From NCBI GenBank assembly GCA_027704905.1, contig CM051005.1:30040169-30104168 (forward strand): 64,000 nucleotides of DNA, given 5' to 3'. Each line of letters begins with the position of its first letter. Within the stretch, counting starts at the first letter, position 1. The DNA comes from Muraenolepis orangiensis. Its lineage: Eukaryota; Chordata; Actinopteri; Gadiformes; Muraenolepididae. Positions 44,501 through 64,000 of the stretch are shown piece by piece. The translations under genes were made by a program, and so were the position numbers. A model generated the notes under the pieces. The model worked only from the letters and a program-made list of their open reading frames with translations. It did not search any database and was not told where the DNA came from.

Positions 44501-46342
44501 TGCAACTGAAGAAACTGTCGTATCACCACCACGCTTCAGAGACACCAAAGAAGAAGAAGCACAGGAGGGTCAGTCAGTCCAGAAGTTAATCAGTTCAACC
44601 CAGCTGACCACATGGACAGCTTGTGAACCTTGTTCATTTGTGATCCAAACAACTTAAGGAGGTTAACACATCAGGTTACTGTTCCCTGAACGCAAACCAC
44701 CTCTTCCTAGTCTCAATCTAGGCGTGTCTTCAGAGGTTTCCTGCTGAGGCAGAGGTTGTCAGACATATGATATTGGTACGTACGCTCCATCTCTCAACTC
44801 AAACTCAAAGGCCCCGACCTCAAACACATGTTTGATTGATCCCTCTGCTGTCACTAGCAGGTGCTATTGGACAAATTCAACTTTTGGAAGTCACATGACT
44901 ATTTCCACATGATGTTTTTTCCTGAGCCTCACCCATAACACAGCGGGAGAGAGGAATTCAAGCATAGCAAAGTTAAATCACTCTCCCACAGATGTTCTCT
45001 TGACAGTTCTCAAGTCAGTTATATGTATATGTATATATATATATACATATACATATATATGTATATATATATGTATATATGATGACGGCTGAACGTGTAT
45101 TCCACCTTCAGCGCATTTCATCAATCTTTTTAGTTGGGTTATCTTTCTGCAGCTGGCCATCTAAGGGTTCACACTTCCAGCCGATACAATTCTTAGATGA
45201 AAAATGCATTGAGTCATGTTATACATTATAATGTAGTACTACACTTATACATAATAATGTAGTACTACACTTAAGCTCCATATATTACCATTTAACAATG
45301 AGGCTTACGCAGACAGAAGCAACAGCTAGGGGGATATTCCCAAACGGCCCCCAATCCTCGATGACATCACTTTTCTTCAGATAAGACCTTACATGTATAA
45401 CCCTTGGTCTATGAATGTTTATGCTGTTAGGTTTGTGCTCGTTTTATTACCATCCAATTTTCCGTTATAAAGCGCCACCTGGTGGCAACATTTGGAACCT
45501 GAAAAGCTGATTTAAACGTTTGAAAAATACTTCCTAGTGGCAAATGTTATAATAAAAATAAATCAGGGATACCCCAATATCAGAATGAAATTGTAAATGT
45601 AGTTTGTTATCGGGTTCACACAAAGGGAGAGGGGATGCGGCGGTGGTAGTCGCGGCGAAACCATTATGAGCCCCGTTCACACTTGGCATTAACATGTGGT
45701 TCACATGTGGTTTGAGAGATCGGAAGTGGACGGCGTTGTGTGGCGCTCAGGGGTCGAGGAGAGACGTTCTCTAGTGAAGAACACATGTTGGTAAACTGCA
45801 GGGGTTGTCGTAGTGTTGTGCCAAGTGGTACTCAGTGTTGCACAAAGATCCAGAAATCACTTTTATTGAATGCATTTATTTTTGTATGGGAATGGTAAAT
45901 ACATTCTTGTAATACAATTGTATTAAGACAGCCAGATATTGTAGCATATGACTCATGTATATACAAACAGTAAAGGTATAAAATCATATCTTAAGGCCTT
46001 ATTTTACAAAACAGGTTGAATAAACCACTGGACAGCTTGTGTAAACCATCATGTAGTCAATACCAACAAGTATATCCTTATTTACAATATTCACATCTGT
46101 AGAAAAGTATTTTTTATAATTGTGTCCTTCACTTTCCATTCTTACCAAAGAATATTCTTGAATGTCACCATAATGCATCTGGAAATTATACTGAAGCTCA
46201 TGAATCAATCAATCAATCAATTGTTTTGTCATAATAAAATAACAATAGTTGATGGCCTTGCATTCATTGTTCATTCAATTGTTTAACAAGATTGTTTAAC
46301 AAGACTATAACTATTACGTTTTCCATTACAAACAGGTGATTC
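44501..46342. other. Intergenic, no gene seen
   Basis: AT-rich; an alternating TATATG/CATATA palindromic tract lies at 45020-45078, and a strong CTCF-like site at 45472-45485. Confidence 0.5.
45472..45485 (-). promoter_or_regulatory. CTCF-like motif
   Basis: Plus strand GCGCCACCTGGTGG, i.e. CCACCAGGTGGCGC on the minus strand, an exact core match. Lies between the retroelement-rich interval and tmem14c. Confidence 0.5.
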
Positions 46343-50867
<4,525 letters not shown>

Positions 50868-51366
50868 GATCAATAATAGTCGATTAGGCACAGAGGGGGG
50901 GGGCGGCGGGCGGAGAGAGAACAGGAGGTGATGATGTTTTGCTTCCGGGTTATCCCAAGAATGTAAAAGCGGACAAACTGCTTTAGACGCCTAAATAAAT
51001 GAACCGTGCAATGGTGACTTTAAAAAAGTGTTTTTAATATGAATCAGGGGCACTTGTGAGTTACACATATTATTATACAGTAAAAAAAAATCTGTTAAAA
51101 TGTATGAACAAAGTGATCTATTCTAGAGACTTGTGCGCGGAACATATCGGCTCTCCGCCGCCCCCTTGTGGTGAACACAACGGGGCTCTCCGCCGCCCCC
51201 TGGTGGTGAACACAAGGGGGCGGCGGAGAGCCCCCTTGTGTTCACCACCAGGGGGCTCTCCGCCGCCCCCTGGTGGTGAACACAAGGGGGCTCTCCGCCG
51301 CCCCCTGGTGGTGAACACAAGCTGGTGTTTTACACAAATAAGAACAGTTTCAAACGTTGGACATTT
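50868..51366. other. tmem14c upstream / pak1ip1 downstream spacer
   Basis: About 500 bp between two co-directional genes. A G-rich GGGGGGGGGCGGCGGGCGG box (50897-50915) just upstream of the tmem14c ATG suits a TATA-less promoter. The 35-bp inverted CTCF-like array at 51151-51320 lies here. Confidence 0.5.
51151..51320. repeat. 35-bp repeat array with inverted copies carrying CTCF-like cores
   Basis: Unit CTCTCCGCCGCCCCCTGGTG + GTGAACACAAGGGGG. The GCCCCCTGGTGG core (CCACCAGGGGGC on the other strand) occurs at 51160 (one mismatch), 51195, 51265 and 51300 in one orientation and at 51245 in the other. The inverted segment 51211-51260 forms a hairpin with its neighbours. Confidence 0.85.
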
Positions 51367-56913
<5,547 letters not shown>

Positions 56914-57536
56914 GATAACAGGGACCTCCACGCCTCTTTAAAACCCTTTAAACCGGTTTAAAACGGCCTGCACTCGTCGATCGAATCTAACCCTCAGATG
57001 ACCCAAAGACCCTAAAATACAATCTAGAAGTTAGATTTACGTCTACGAAGTTCCGTTAATGATATAAGTAATGTTTACTACGAACTCTATACAGCATGTG
57101 GAACACAACATCACACACAACGTGGGAGATGTGCGCATGCGCAGACAGACATCCTCCGCGCTTCCTTCCTTCCAACGTCACGTCGGATTACTGTGTTACG
57201 AGCTTCAAAGTAAAAGCTCGACCTTGTGTGTGTCAAAATAAAAGTGAGAAGGCGTTATACATCCCTTAAATTAATTCGTTTTATTTGATATACTTTATAG
57301 GTGAGGAAAGATGGAAGAAAAATAATCATATAATCAATAATAATAATAATCAATGATTGTTTGTTTTGGTAAACCTCGTTCCCAGACGTTCTTCGCCCAG
57401 CTGCCAAGAGAGGCGTTCCTCTGTGCTCCAATTGGTTGGCTGGTTCTTTGAGGTTTGACTGACGGCTCCCCAGAGAGCAGCTGAGGGACTTGAGAGGAGA
57501 CCACTCAGGTAACTCCACTCCTTCTCTACTCGAGTC
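56914..57536. promoter_or_regulatory. Divergent intergenic region between pak1ip1 and the EndoU gene
   Basis: 623 bp separate the two ATGs. It contains the NRF1-type palindrome TGCGCATGCGCA (57132-57143), typical of housekeeping and ribosome-biogenesis promoters, nearer the pak1ip1 side of the midpoint. (TAA)n-like AT-rich sequence follows on the EndoU side. Promoter role is inferred from position. Confidence 0.55.
57132..57143. promoter_or_regulatory. NRF1-like palindromic site
   Basis: TGCGCATGCGCA is an exact match to the NRF1 consensus YGCGCAYGCGCR. Confidence 0.65.
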
Positions 57537-60500
57537 ATGGCAAGAAGGTAAGAATAAAGTGGATGGAGCTCAAGCTGGTTGACTACTAGAGAATTTAAAA
57601 ACAAATTGCATTTATTCCCTCAATTCATGCAAACATCATATATTTCGAGCTATGTTTATGAATGTGTTTACTTATTTGTTATGTATTTATCTTTACAAAC
57701 ATTGGGAAGTCAACATTGGTTCATATTCTATATTCATTTGAGATGGCTCATTTGAAGAGGTGGCTTGTTTACTTGTTTACTTTGTTAAGACTGTTAAGCC
57801 TTTCTTAGAGCCTTTGCAGGGTTAAAACTTTAGTTAATGCTCCAAATGGCATGTACAAACCTGGTTTAATGAGCGGGCAGAACGATGCCAGGAACACACA
57901 TGGTTCCTGTGCGTGTGGACGGGCAGATCTCAGCAGGGTCTCAGACCCTGGGGCATTGGGAGAGGAAAAGTTTTATTACACATTTGTTGTGCTTTTATCT
58001 CAGCAGATGGTGCCCCTTCCCGTACTGTTCTCTGTGTGTCACCCGCCCTCTTCTCTTAAAACGCTTGCATGGGTGTGGTCTTTCTTGGTCTTATTTTCCC
58101 TTTATCCAACTGGTAAAGATAACAATGGTGGACAAACAATGTTTTTTTTCTTTCTTTTTTCAAGGCCTACTGCAGTATAGCATAACACTGCACTCCTCTA
58201 TGAAGACCAGACTAGTGCTATTTTATTACCCATAGCATTACTGCATGCTATTATGATGACATATCATGCATATTGTTGATATTGTTATAAACTAACGGCA
58301 ATACTATCTTATAGTCAGTTTCCCCTGCGTCTTAAAACCTTTTGAGTAGCCCCACTATGGAGTGCATTAATTACATTACATCACATTACATCACATTACA
58401 TCACATTACATTACAATACATTACAGTCATTTAGCAGACCCTTTTATCCAAAGTGACTTACAATAGGGTGATATATAGTGTTATATGATGTGTTTTATCC
58501 CTGGACTCTGTACTTTGTTTTTCTTTTCACAGTAATTCACATTGCTATTGTTAACACACACACAGTACACAGTAGATAGTAGATGAGCTGTTGGTTAATG
58601 AATCACTCATGAACTATGAGGGGGGGGGGAGTTGTCACACCATTGTCATTGTTTAGTTTTTTTCTTTTTCACATTGTAAATGTTTAAACGTTTATTTGCC
58701 GTCACAGGGCCCCCAACCAGGAGCTCTCGGAGGTCTTCAACCAGCTCTGGCGTCTGGACACCAACCGCCTCCAGCCGGGGAGAGACTACTCCATCTGCCT
58801 CCAGGTGAGGTCCTGGGCGGCTGCCATGACCGTGGCTCTCCCTTTTCCAAGCAATACAGAGCAGTTGATTACACATGCATCTGTCACAAGAAGAGATGCA
58901 TTGTCCGCTTAGTGCTAACACATTTACATCTGCAGTCCCAGAGGGATCATTTTTTATAGTATTATAATACTATAAAATAAAATAAAATACTATATACAAT
59001 AAAAATGAACATAAAAAGAACTATATAGTGGCGGATGATATGTACATGATGTACGTTGAATTGTGCACAAAGCATTTAAAAAGCATTCTAAAGTGCCAGT
59101 AGTGCAGCAGCATGGTGAATACAGTGCAGTACAGTGCAGTGACTGTAATGAGTTCAGAAAGTCCAGCAAAGTATTGTTCGCTAACGAGTTGGACGCCACT
59201 ATGTGACGTGTGTGAATGCGAGTAATTGAACGTGGTTTGCGATTGCCACATGGCTGCATGTAAGCACGTGTTTCCACGGTGGTGTTGGGACTCAGGGAAA
59301 GGCGGGTTATGTGGCCCAGGGCAGCAACCACGCCCGAGACAGAGCCAGAGCCTCGCTCTTCTCCTACGTGGACGAGGAAAAACTGCACGGCATCGACACG
59401 TATGCTCGTAAGCTCCCTCTTTTGAGAATGCTTGGAGGTCGTTCCACGACCTTGTGAGATACATACCTTTACTATTTATTCATTTTTTCGGTCAAGATTT
59501 CATCAACTTGCTGGACAACTATGAGACGTCGACAGGCGTCTGGGAGAGGGTCACCTCGGAGGAGAGGATGGAGAACCATCTCTTCCTGGACGCCATCTTG
59601 GAGACTGATGTCATGAAGGTGTTTGTTCTTTGCGGCGCGAGGTGTCGTCCTGTGAACATCCTCAAACAACGCTCACACAATCCTGCTACGCTAGACATGA
59701 AACCATGAAGCTCATGGAGTTCAGAGACATACCAGAACATGCCCTTACCTTGTATTACTAATAGTGGTGTTGGACTAAAGCTGGGCTTTAACTTATATAT
59801 GTTTCCCCTCTACGTTGACACAGCATGCTCACGAGTACCTGGTCAGAGAGGGCCGTTCTTCATCAGACCCCGAGAGGTTCAAGAGACAGCTCTACGACAT
59901 CTGGTTCCGTCTGTACCACCGCGGCCGCAGTGGAAGGTCAGCCCCTCCAGGGGGTGCTAAAGGGCCTCTGAGATGTAGTAAACAATAATATCCAGAGTTT
60001 GATACCTTTACTACTCTATTGGACCAATGTTTGATAGCAGAGTCAAGTAAGGCTAACTGTATGCTGTACATAATAGCCTTACTTAACCCTTTAATGAAAT
60101 TCAAATCCAATTAATTTAAATTAAAGTGCCATTGACATTACATTCGGTATGTAGACAAATAATAATACATCAATAATACATCCACAGAGCTTTTCCAAAA
60201 AAGTATTGCTTTTCCTCAAAATATATTATGACATATATTATGAAATATATTATGTGAATTATCATTTTAAAAATGTGGCAGGTCCCCCCCCCCCCCTCTA
60301 CCAATCCCATCTGCTCAGCAACAAAAGTAGGAGCAAGGCCAGAGTGAACATTGGTTCAGCTTTTGCTCTTTTGCTCAACCAGGAAACTTTCATCTCTTGA
60401 CATGACTGAGTCTGTCTCCACTTGACCATGAAATATGCCGGTTGTGCAACAAACTGGCAACCGCTGGAATGGACTGGAAGGGGGGGAATAAGGGAAAGCG

Positions 60501-61648
60501 ACCTCTAGTGGCTGAGTGTTGTCAATGTTATCAATGTTATTCATATCACAGCTTTAAAGCACCTTGAATTAGAATTGTATGTCAACCATTATTACATAAC
60601 AGTCTCACACCAATACTTCTTTGCGTCTCTTAAATTCTTATAACAATATTATTTATAACAATAAATAGAAAACATGCAGCTTCGACACTTACCTTTGCAG
60701 AGGTCAATACTTGGTTTTAATGAGAAGGCCCATGGTGGTGAATGCTTAACAAAAGCCCCCTCCCCGTTCCCCCTCCAGGGAGGACTCCTGTGGATTCGAA
60801 CACGTGTTCGTCGGCGAGACCAAATTAGGCCGTGAGATCATGGGACTCCACAACTGGGTCCAGTTCTACCTGCAGGAGAAACACGGCCATGTGGACTATA
60901 AGGGCTACAAAGCAAGAGGCAACAAAAACACAGTAGGCCAACTATTGCTATTCTATACATAAAGGCATCGATGGATATCGTTATATTATCACACTGCAGG
61001 GCAGGTAGCTTTAAAAGATAACAAACTGAATGCCTTGTGGTGTATAGCTGGGGCGGCAGTAGCTCAGTCTGTTGGGACTTGGCTTGGGAACCGGAAGGTT
61101 GCCTGTTCAAGTCTCCGGAACACCTGGGCACTGCCGAGGTGCCCTTGAGCAAGGCACACTTATCCTCGGGCGCTGTATATAAAATAGCTGCCGACTGCTC
61201 CTAATACTAGGATGGGTTAAATGCAGAGAAACCAATTCCACTGTGTGGGTACATGTATGTGACCAATAAAGAGGATTTAAAATCCTCCAATTAATTAATA
61301 GATAGATAATAGATAATAAATGGAATGCCTTGTGGTGTACAGCTGGTCTGTCTATTTGTAGTTTGGTTCCATTTGTTTGTGTTTGCGGTGCAGCCGGATG
61401 AAGAGGATCACGTTCTGACCCTCCAGTTCAGCTGGAAGGGGCTGGTGAAGCCACTAGGGGGATCCTTCATCGGGGTCAGTCCTGAGTTCGAGGTGGCCCT
61501 CTTCACCATCGTCTTCCTCATGTCTACGGAGAAGATGACCTCGGTGCTGGTCAAGGTGGACGAGTACGTGCTGGAGCTGGTGGTTTACCGGCACGGCCTA
61601 TCCATCGGGACGTCCTATCCCAAGTTGCTCAGCAACAACAACAACTGA
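57537..61648 (+). CDS. endou: Poly(U)-specific endoribonuclease (EndoU/XendoU family), 7 exons, 287 aa
   Basis: Cuts RNA at uridylates, leaving 2',3'-cyclic phosphates (family knowledge). Exons: 57537-57547, 58708-58804, 59296-59407, 59497-59618, 59824-59936, 60779-60932, 61394-61648; 864 bases in frame from ATG to TGA, all GT-AG. Product begins MARRAPNQELSEVFNQLWRL and has no signal peptide, so it resembles the cytoplasmic XendoU-type enzyme (about 290 aa) rather than secreted somatomedin-B-containing ENDOU. Catalytic residues are present with the known spacing: His160 in GFEHVFVGE, His176 in GLHNWVQFY and Lys222 in FSWKGLVKP (XendoU H162/H178/K224). The end TSYPKLLSNNNN carries an Asn run. 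The first exon has only 11 coding bases. AATAAA lies at 61798. Which fish paralogue (endou, endouc) cannot be settled here. Introns carry an L2 tail (58377-58460) and a SINE (61051). Confidence 0.93.
58377..58461 (-). mobile_element. L2/SINE 3' tail fragment, minus strand, in EndoU intron 1
   Basis: Reads (ACATTACATC)n then CATTTAGCAGACCCTTTTAT-CCAAAGTGACTTACA. It is the complement of the stem-loop tail found at 31020-31082 of the L2 element, so it is an inverted short copy or a SINE that shares that tail. Confidence 0.7.
61051..61322 (+). mobile_element. tRNA-derived SINE, nearly full length, with long target-site duplication
   Basis: Head GGCGGCAGTAGCTCAGTCTG (box A), TGTTCAAGTCTCC (box B), body CACTGCCGAGGTGCCCTTGA and ACTAGGATGGGTTAAATGCA, end GTGACCAATAAAGAGGATTT and an AT/GATA-rich tail. 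A 24-bp direct repeat with one mismatch flanks it at 61028-61051 and 61323-61346 (core TGCCTTGTGGTGTA). In EndoU intron 6. Confidence 0.85.
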
Positions 61649-63378
61649 GATCTGTAACATTTCTTTATGCTAGCATGCTTTATCATTATTATTATTATTA
61701 TTATAATTATTAATATTCATTTTATACTAATTATTGGGGGAAGTAAACATGTTTTAGTGCTGTCAATAGATCAAAAATATTTTATCGGATTAATCACAAT
61801 AAAATATTTTAAAAGTTATTTTAACCAGTTGCTCAGACACACAAGCTTGTTTACATTTTCAGAGAGCTGACCTCTTCTTCTGCACAATGTGCCCTGCCAG
61901 AGAAAACCATCTCTGGCAACCATCTCTGGCACTGTTGATGGTGGTGTGGCGAGGTATCTCTGTGCTATATGGGCCAGCTTACCATGGGCACCTGCGTGTG
62001 CTGACCACCACTGTAGAGGACACTCCTCTATGCCAACACTAGGCTCTGCTCTATACCGGTCTAGGCTTTGGTCTCCAGCTAGTGTCTCTTCATCAGACTC
62101 TGACCCCATCAGTAGGAGGGCCCTCCTTTTCTTTGGTGGCTCTGGTAGAGGCTCTGGCTGTGGTGGAGGTGGACTGTCCTTCAGCATCTCACTGAGCTTT
62201 AGCCATACCTCTCCCCTCTTGGTGCTGGGCAGGCTCCGGAGGATCCAAAGCTGTTGCTAGTTGTAGCCATTCTATGTTTGTGTTCTCCTTTGGCCTCTTG
62301 AGGTCCTCTGTGAATGCAGCCTTGAAGCGCACTATGTAGGCAGGGTCACCATCAGAGACCTCCATCGTACTCAAGAGGTGGCAGAGTGCAGATAACACCA
62401 CAGAGCAGGTCACATCACCACCAAGGAGCTCAGTGACCTACCTACAAACACACAAGACCAACAGAATTAATGACTACACGTTACATTCAGATAATTTCTG
62501 AATTGCAGTTAAAGTGACTAATATATCCATTTAATATTTAAGAAAAGGAGAGTTAAAGAACACATCCCACCTGCATGGCTCAAGCAGTGTTTCCAAGTGG
62601 TTTAGTGGCCAGTGGTTCATATTCAGCTATCATATTAATTTCAAAAGTTGCAGCGCGTGGGTACATCCTGAATGAGTGTAATAGTTGTATTCATTGATCA
62701 TAATCTATTGTGTAATGCTGTCTTGTCTAGTGAGATGTAGGCTATTTACTAGAGTTGCTCTAAGTATGGGTTTCTCTCTTTATCTTGTGCATATTGGCCT
62801 TTAAAATACTGGGATGCATGTGGAAAGTCCTTGATAATGTTCTGTGTCTCCAGTTGGCCAGCTGAATAACAAGTTCCTCTACAGAGACAACCAGTTATAT
62901 TTACTAACGGCGCATTAGTAATATCAACTGTCTCCGTGTAAAATGGTAGCCTAATAACCATTATAACATTGGTTTGAATGTGCTTTAATAGTGCCTTAAT
63001 AGCCATGGCCTATATTGGTATTGTTATATGCTCAAATGTATGCTTAAACGGCTCGTACTAATTCATACAGGCATGCATTTGTGTTTTATTTCCAGGCTAA
63101 TAAATACGTGAATAAAAAATGCATAACATTGTTTTAAACCCAGTTTTCTCTCATGATAGTTCATTGTAGTCGTTGTATCGTGATTCGTGTAGAGGGGATG
63201 GATGGAGGTCTGACTAGATCGTCCTATTCCTATTGACATGAGAATAGCGGATGAACAAAGTCGTGTGGTTTTGTGAAGTGTGCTAAATGACCTGTTTATT
63301 GTTAATTGTCTAATGTTGTGGATGTTTGTGTCGGAAATATGATAATAGGCCTTTATCACACTTCCTGCTTCCGGAGCC
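61649..63378. other. EndoU 3'UTR and intergenic sequence
   Basis: EndoU 3'UTR to about 61820 (AATAAA 61798-61803), the hAT relic (61817-62440), then AT-rich sequence with no supported gene. Confidence 0.5.
61817..62440 (-). pseudogene. hAT (Ac/ZBED-like) transposase C-terminal relic
   Basis: Minus strand: VTELLGGDVTCSVVLSALCH, then FKAAFTEDLKRPKENTNIEW and LATALDP (hAT core), a frameshift near 62225, STKRGEVWLKLSEMLKD, a Pro/Glu-rich linker, then PLQWWSAHAGAHGKLAHIAQ with RYLATPPSTVP (hAT dimerisation domain), and NVNKLVCLSNWLK just before the stop. Residues between STVP and the C-terminus are scrambled, and the N-terminal BED finger and catalytic residues are absent. It is a dead fragment lying tail-to-tail with the EndoU gene. 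Confidence 0.8.
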
Positions 63379-63679
63379 GTGAGCAGTGTACTCTTTCTTC
63401 CGGTAGTTACCCCTGATACGGGACAAACTGTGGCCGCCTCCTCTCCTCTCTGTTATTGTAATGTACCGGCTGCTCAACGTCTAAACAAAGACAGCCCTAC
63501 CTCCGTTTACACCATTACCGAAAGACAAACTCCTCCGCAAGTCTTGTGTAAGGCTGATAAGGAGGATGAAGGTCCCTCGTTTCATGTTCTCAGGGGTAGC
63601 GCGTATGTCTGCAGTTTGCACTTTGACAAGGAGAGCATATACGTCTCGAAAAGTGGGCGGAATAGGCTAATAATGTCGG
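63379..63679 (+). CDS. Possible THAP-like zinc-finger first exon (partial)
   Basis: The open frame translates SPLCYCNVPAAQRLNKDSP... then DKEDEGPSFHVLRGSAYVCS and LHFDKESIYVSKSGRNRLIM. The C-x-C...VCS-x-HF arrangement and the DEGP-x-F block resemble THAP domains of fish transposon-related proteins. The frame would splice at TCGG|GTATGT (63679/63680), where THAP exons normally break before AVP. No in-frame ATG precedes it (GTG at 63379), so it is either missing its start or decayed. ETS-like CTTCCGG/CTTCCGG motifs lie at 63369 and 63397. Confidence 0.4.
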
Positions 63680-63786
63680 GTATGTGATTAAAAGCACTGG
63701 TCCTGACCCCCACACACACTCCATCTCTCATCCGAATAGAGCCACATATTGTCGGGTATGTGTGTGATTTAAAGCACTGGTCCCAA

Positions 63787-63871
63787 GTAGGGCTGGGCGA
63801 TACGGACCAAAACCCGGTATTTTTTGGCTGCGTCGCGATATACGATATAGATAGATATATACATATCTCCA

Positions 63872-63902
<31 letters not shown>

Positions 63903-64000
63903 GATATATAGGTATTTTATACAAATTCGGTTTTAACTCAATGCCACAAGTATGTCACAAGCTCTTTTATTTTAAGACAACTCATATTCACAAGAATAAC
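63787..64000. mobile_element. Probable DNA-transposon (hAT-type) terminal repeat, runs off the window
   Basis: AGTAGGGCTGGGCGATACGG followed by ACCAAAACCCGGTATTTTTT and GCGATATACGATATA. GGGCTGGGCGATA...ACCAAAA is a recurrent terminal sequence of non-autonomous elements in fish genomes. A (TA)n lies at 63871-63902. Classification is from recognition only. Confidence 0.4.

Noticed and set aside
45650..45735. Possible transposon end with CCGTTCACACTTGGCATTAACATG-like text
   Set aside because: It resembles sequence I have seen in repeats, but I could not name a family or find the second end.

Overview
The window is vertebrate nuclear DNA, almost certainly from a ray-finned fish. The evidence is spliced GT-AG genes with vertebrate orthologues, fish-type L2, L1, Pao/BEL, hAT and tRNA-SINE elements, and a very high load of long dinucleotide repeats. 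That repeat load recalls cod-like fishes (Gadiformes), but this is inference. There are no bacterial operons, rRNA genes or CRISPR arrays.

The left half (1-29 kb) is dominated by the minus-strand gene gnal (G-protein alpha-olf). It has two alternative first exons: the long XL-type exon at 27728-28289 and the short Gs-like exon at 21417-21555. Shared exons follow at 21000-21072, 19742-19796, 19443-19562 and 8973-9070. The remaining coding exons (switch regions to the C-terminus) were not found at 1-8972 and presumably lie beyond the left edge. Introns hold long (CA)n, (CT)n/(GA)n and (GACA)n tracts and minisatellites with units of about 14 bp (14.76-17.13 kb, interrupted by a SINE) and 23 bp (19.83-20.36 kb).

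The middle (29-46 kb) is repeat-rich and shows no host gene I can support. It holds a 5'-truncated L2-clade LINE (29.5-31.1 kb), a roughly 200-bp fold-back hairpin (31.96-32.16 kb), and a decayed Pao/BEL LTR retrotransposon with both LTRs (33085-38828). A 22-bp minisatellite (41.24-42.49 kb) runs in frame into a LINE coding fragment, and a 45-50 bp minisatellite lies at 43.47-44.50 kb.

The right half has three compact genes. tmem14c-like (minus, 4 coding exons, 107 aa) and pak1ip1 (minus, 10 exons, 362 aa) lie in the same order and orientation as mammalian PAK1IP1-TMEM14C. An EndoU poly(U)-specific endoribonuclease gene (plus, 7 exons, 287 aa) lies head-to-head with pak1ip1 across about 620 bp that contain an NRF1-type palindrome. 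For all three, the inferred exon chain stays in frame from ATG to stop. The products are unrelated: a mitochondrial membrane protein linked to heme synthesis, a nucleolar ribosome-biogenesis WD40 protein and an RNase. The 61.6-64 kb end holds a hAT transposase relic and a THAP-like exon.

The main observations are: the 22-bp minisatellite may have grown out of a LINE codon stretch; several exons abut long tandem repeats that form or crowd their splice signals; and there are clustered CTCF-like motifs, including an inverted array downstream of pak1ip1.
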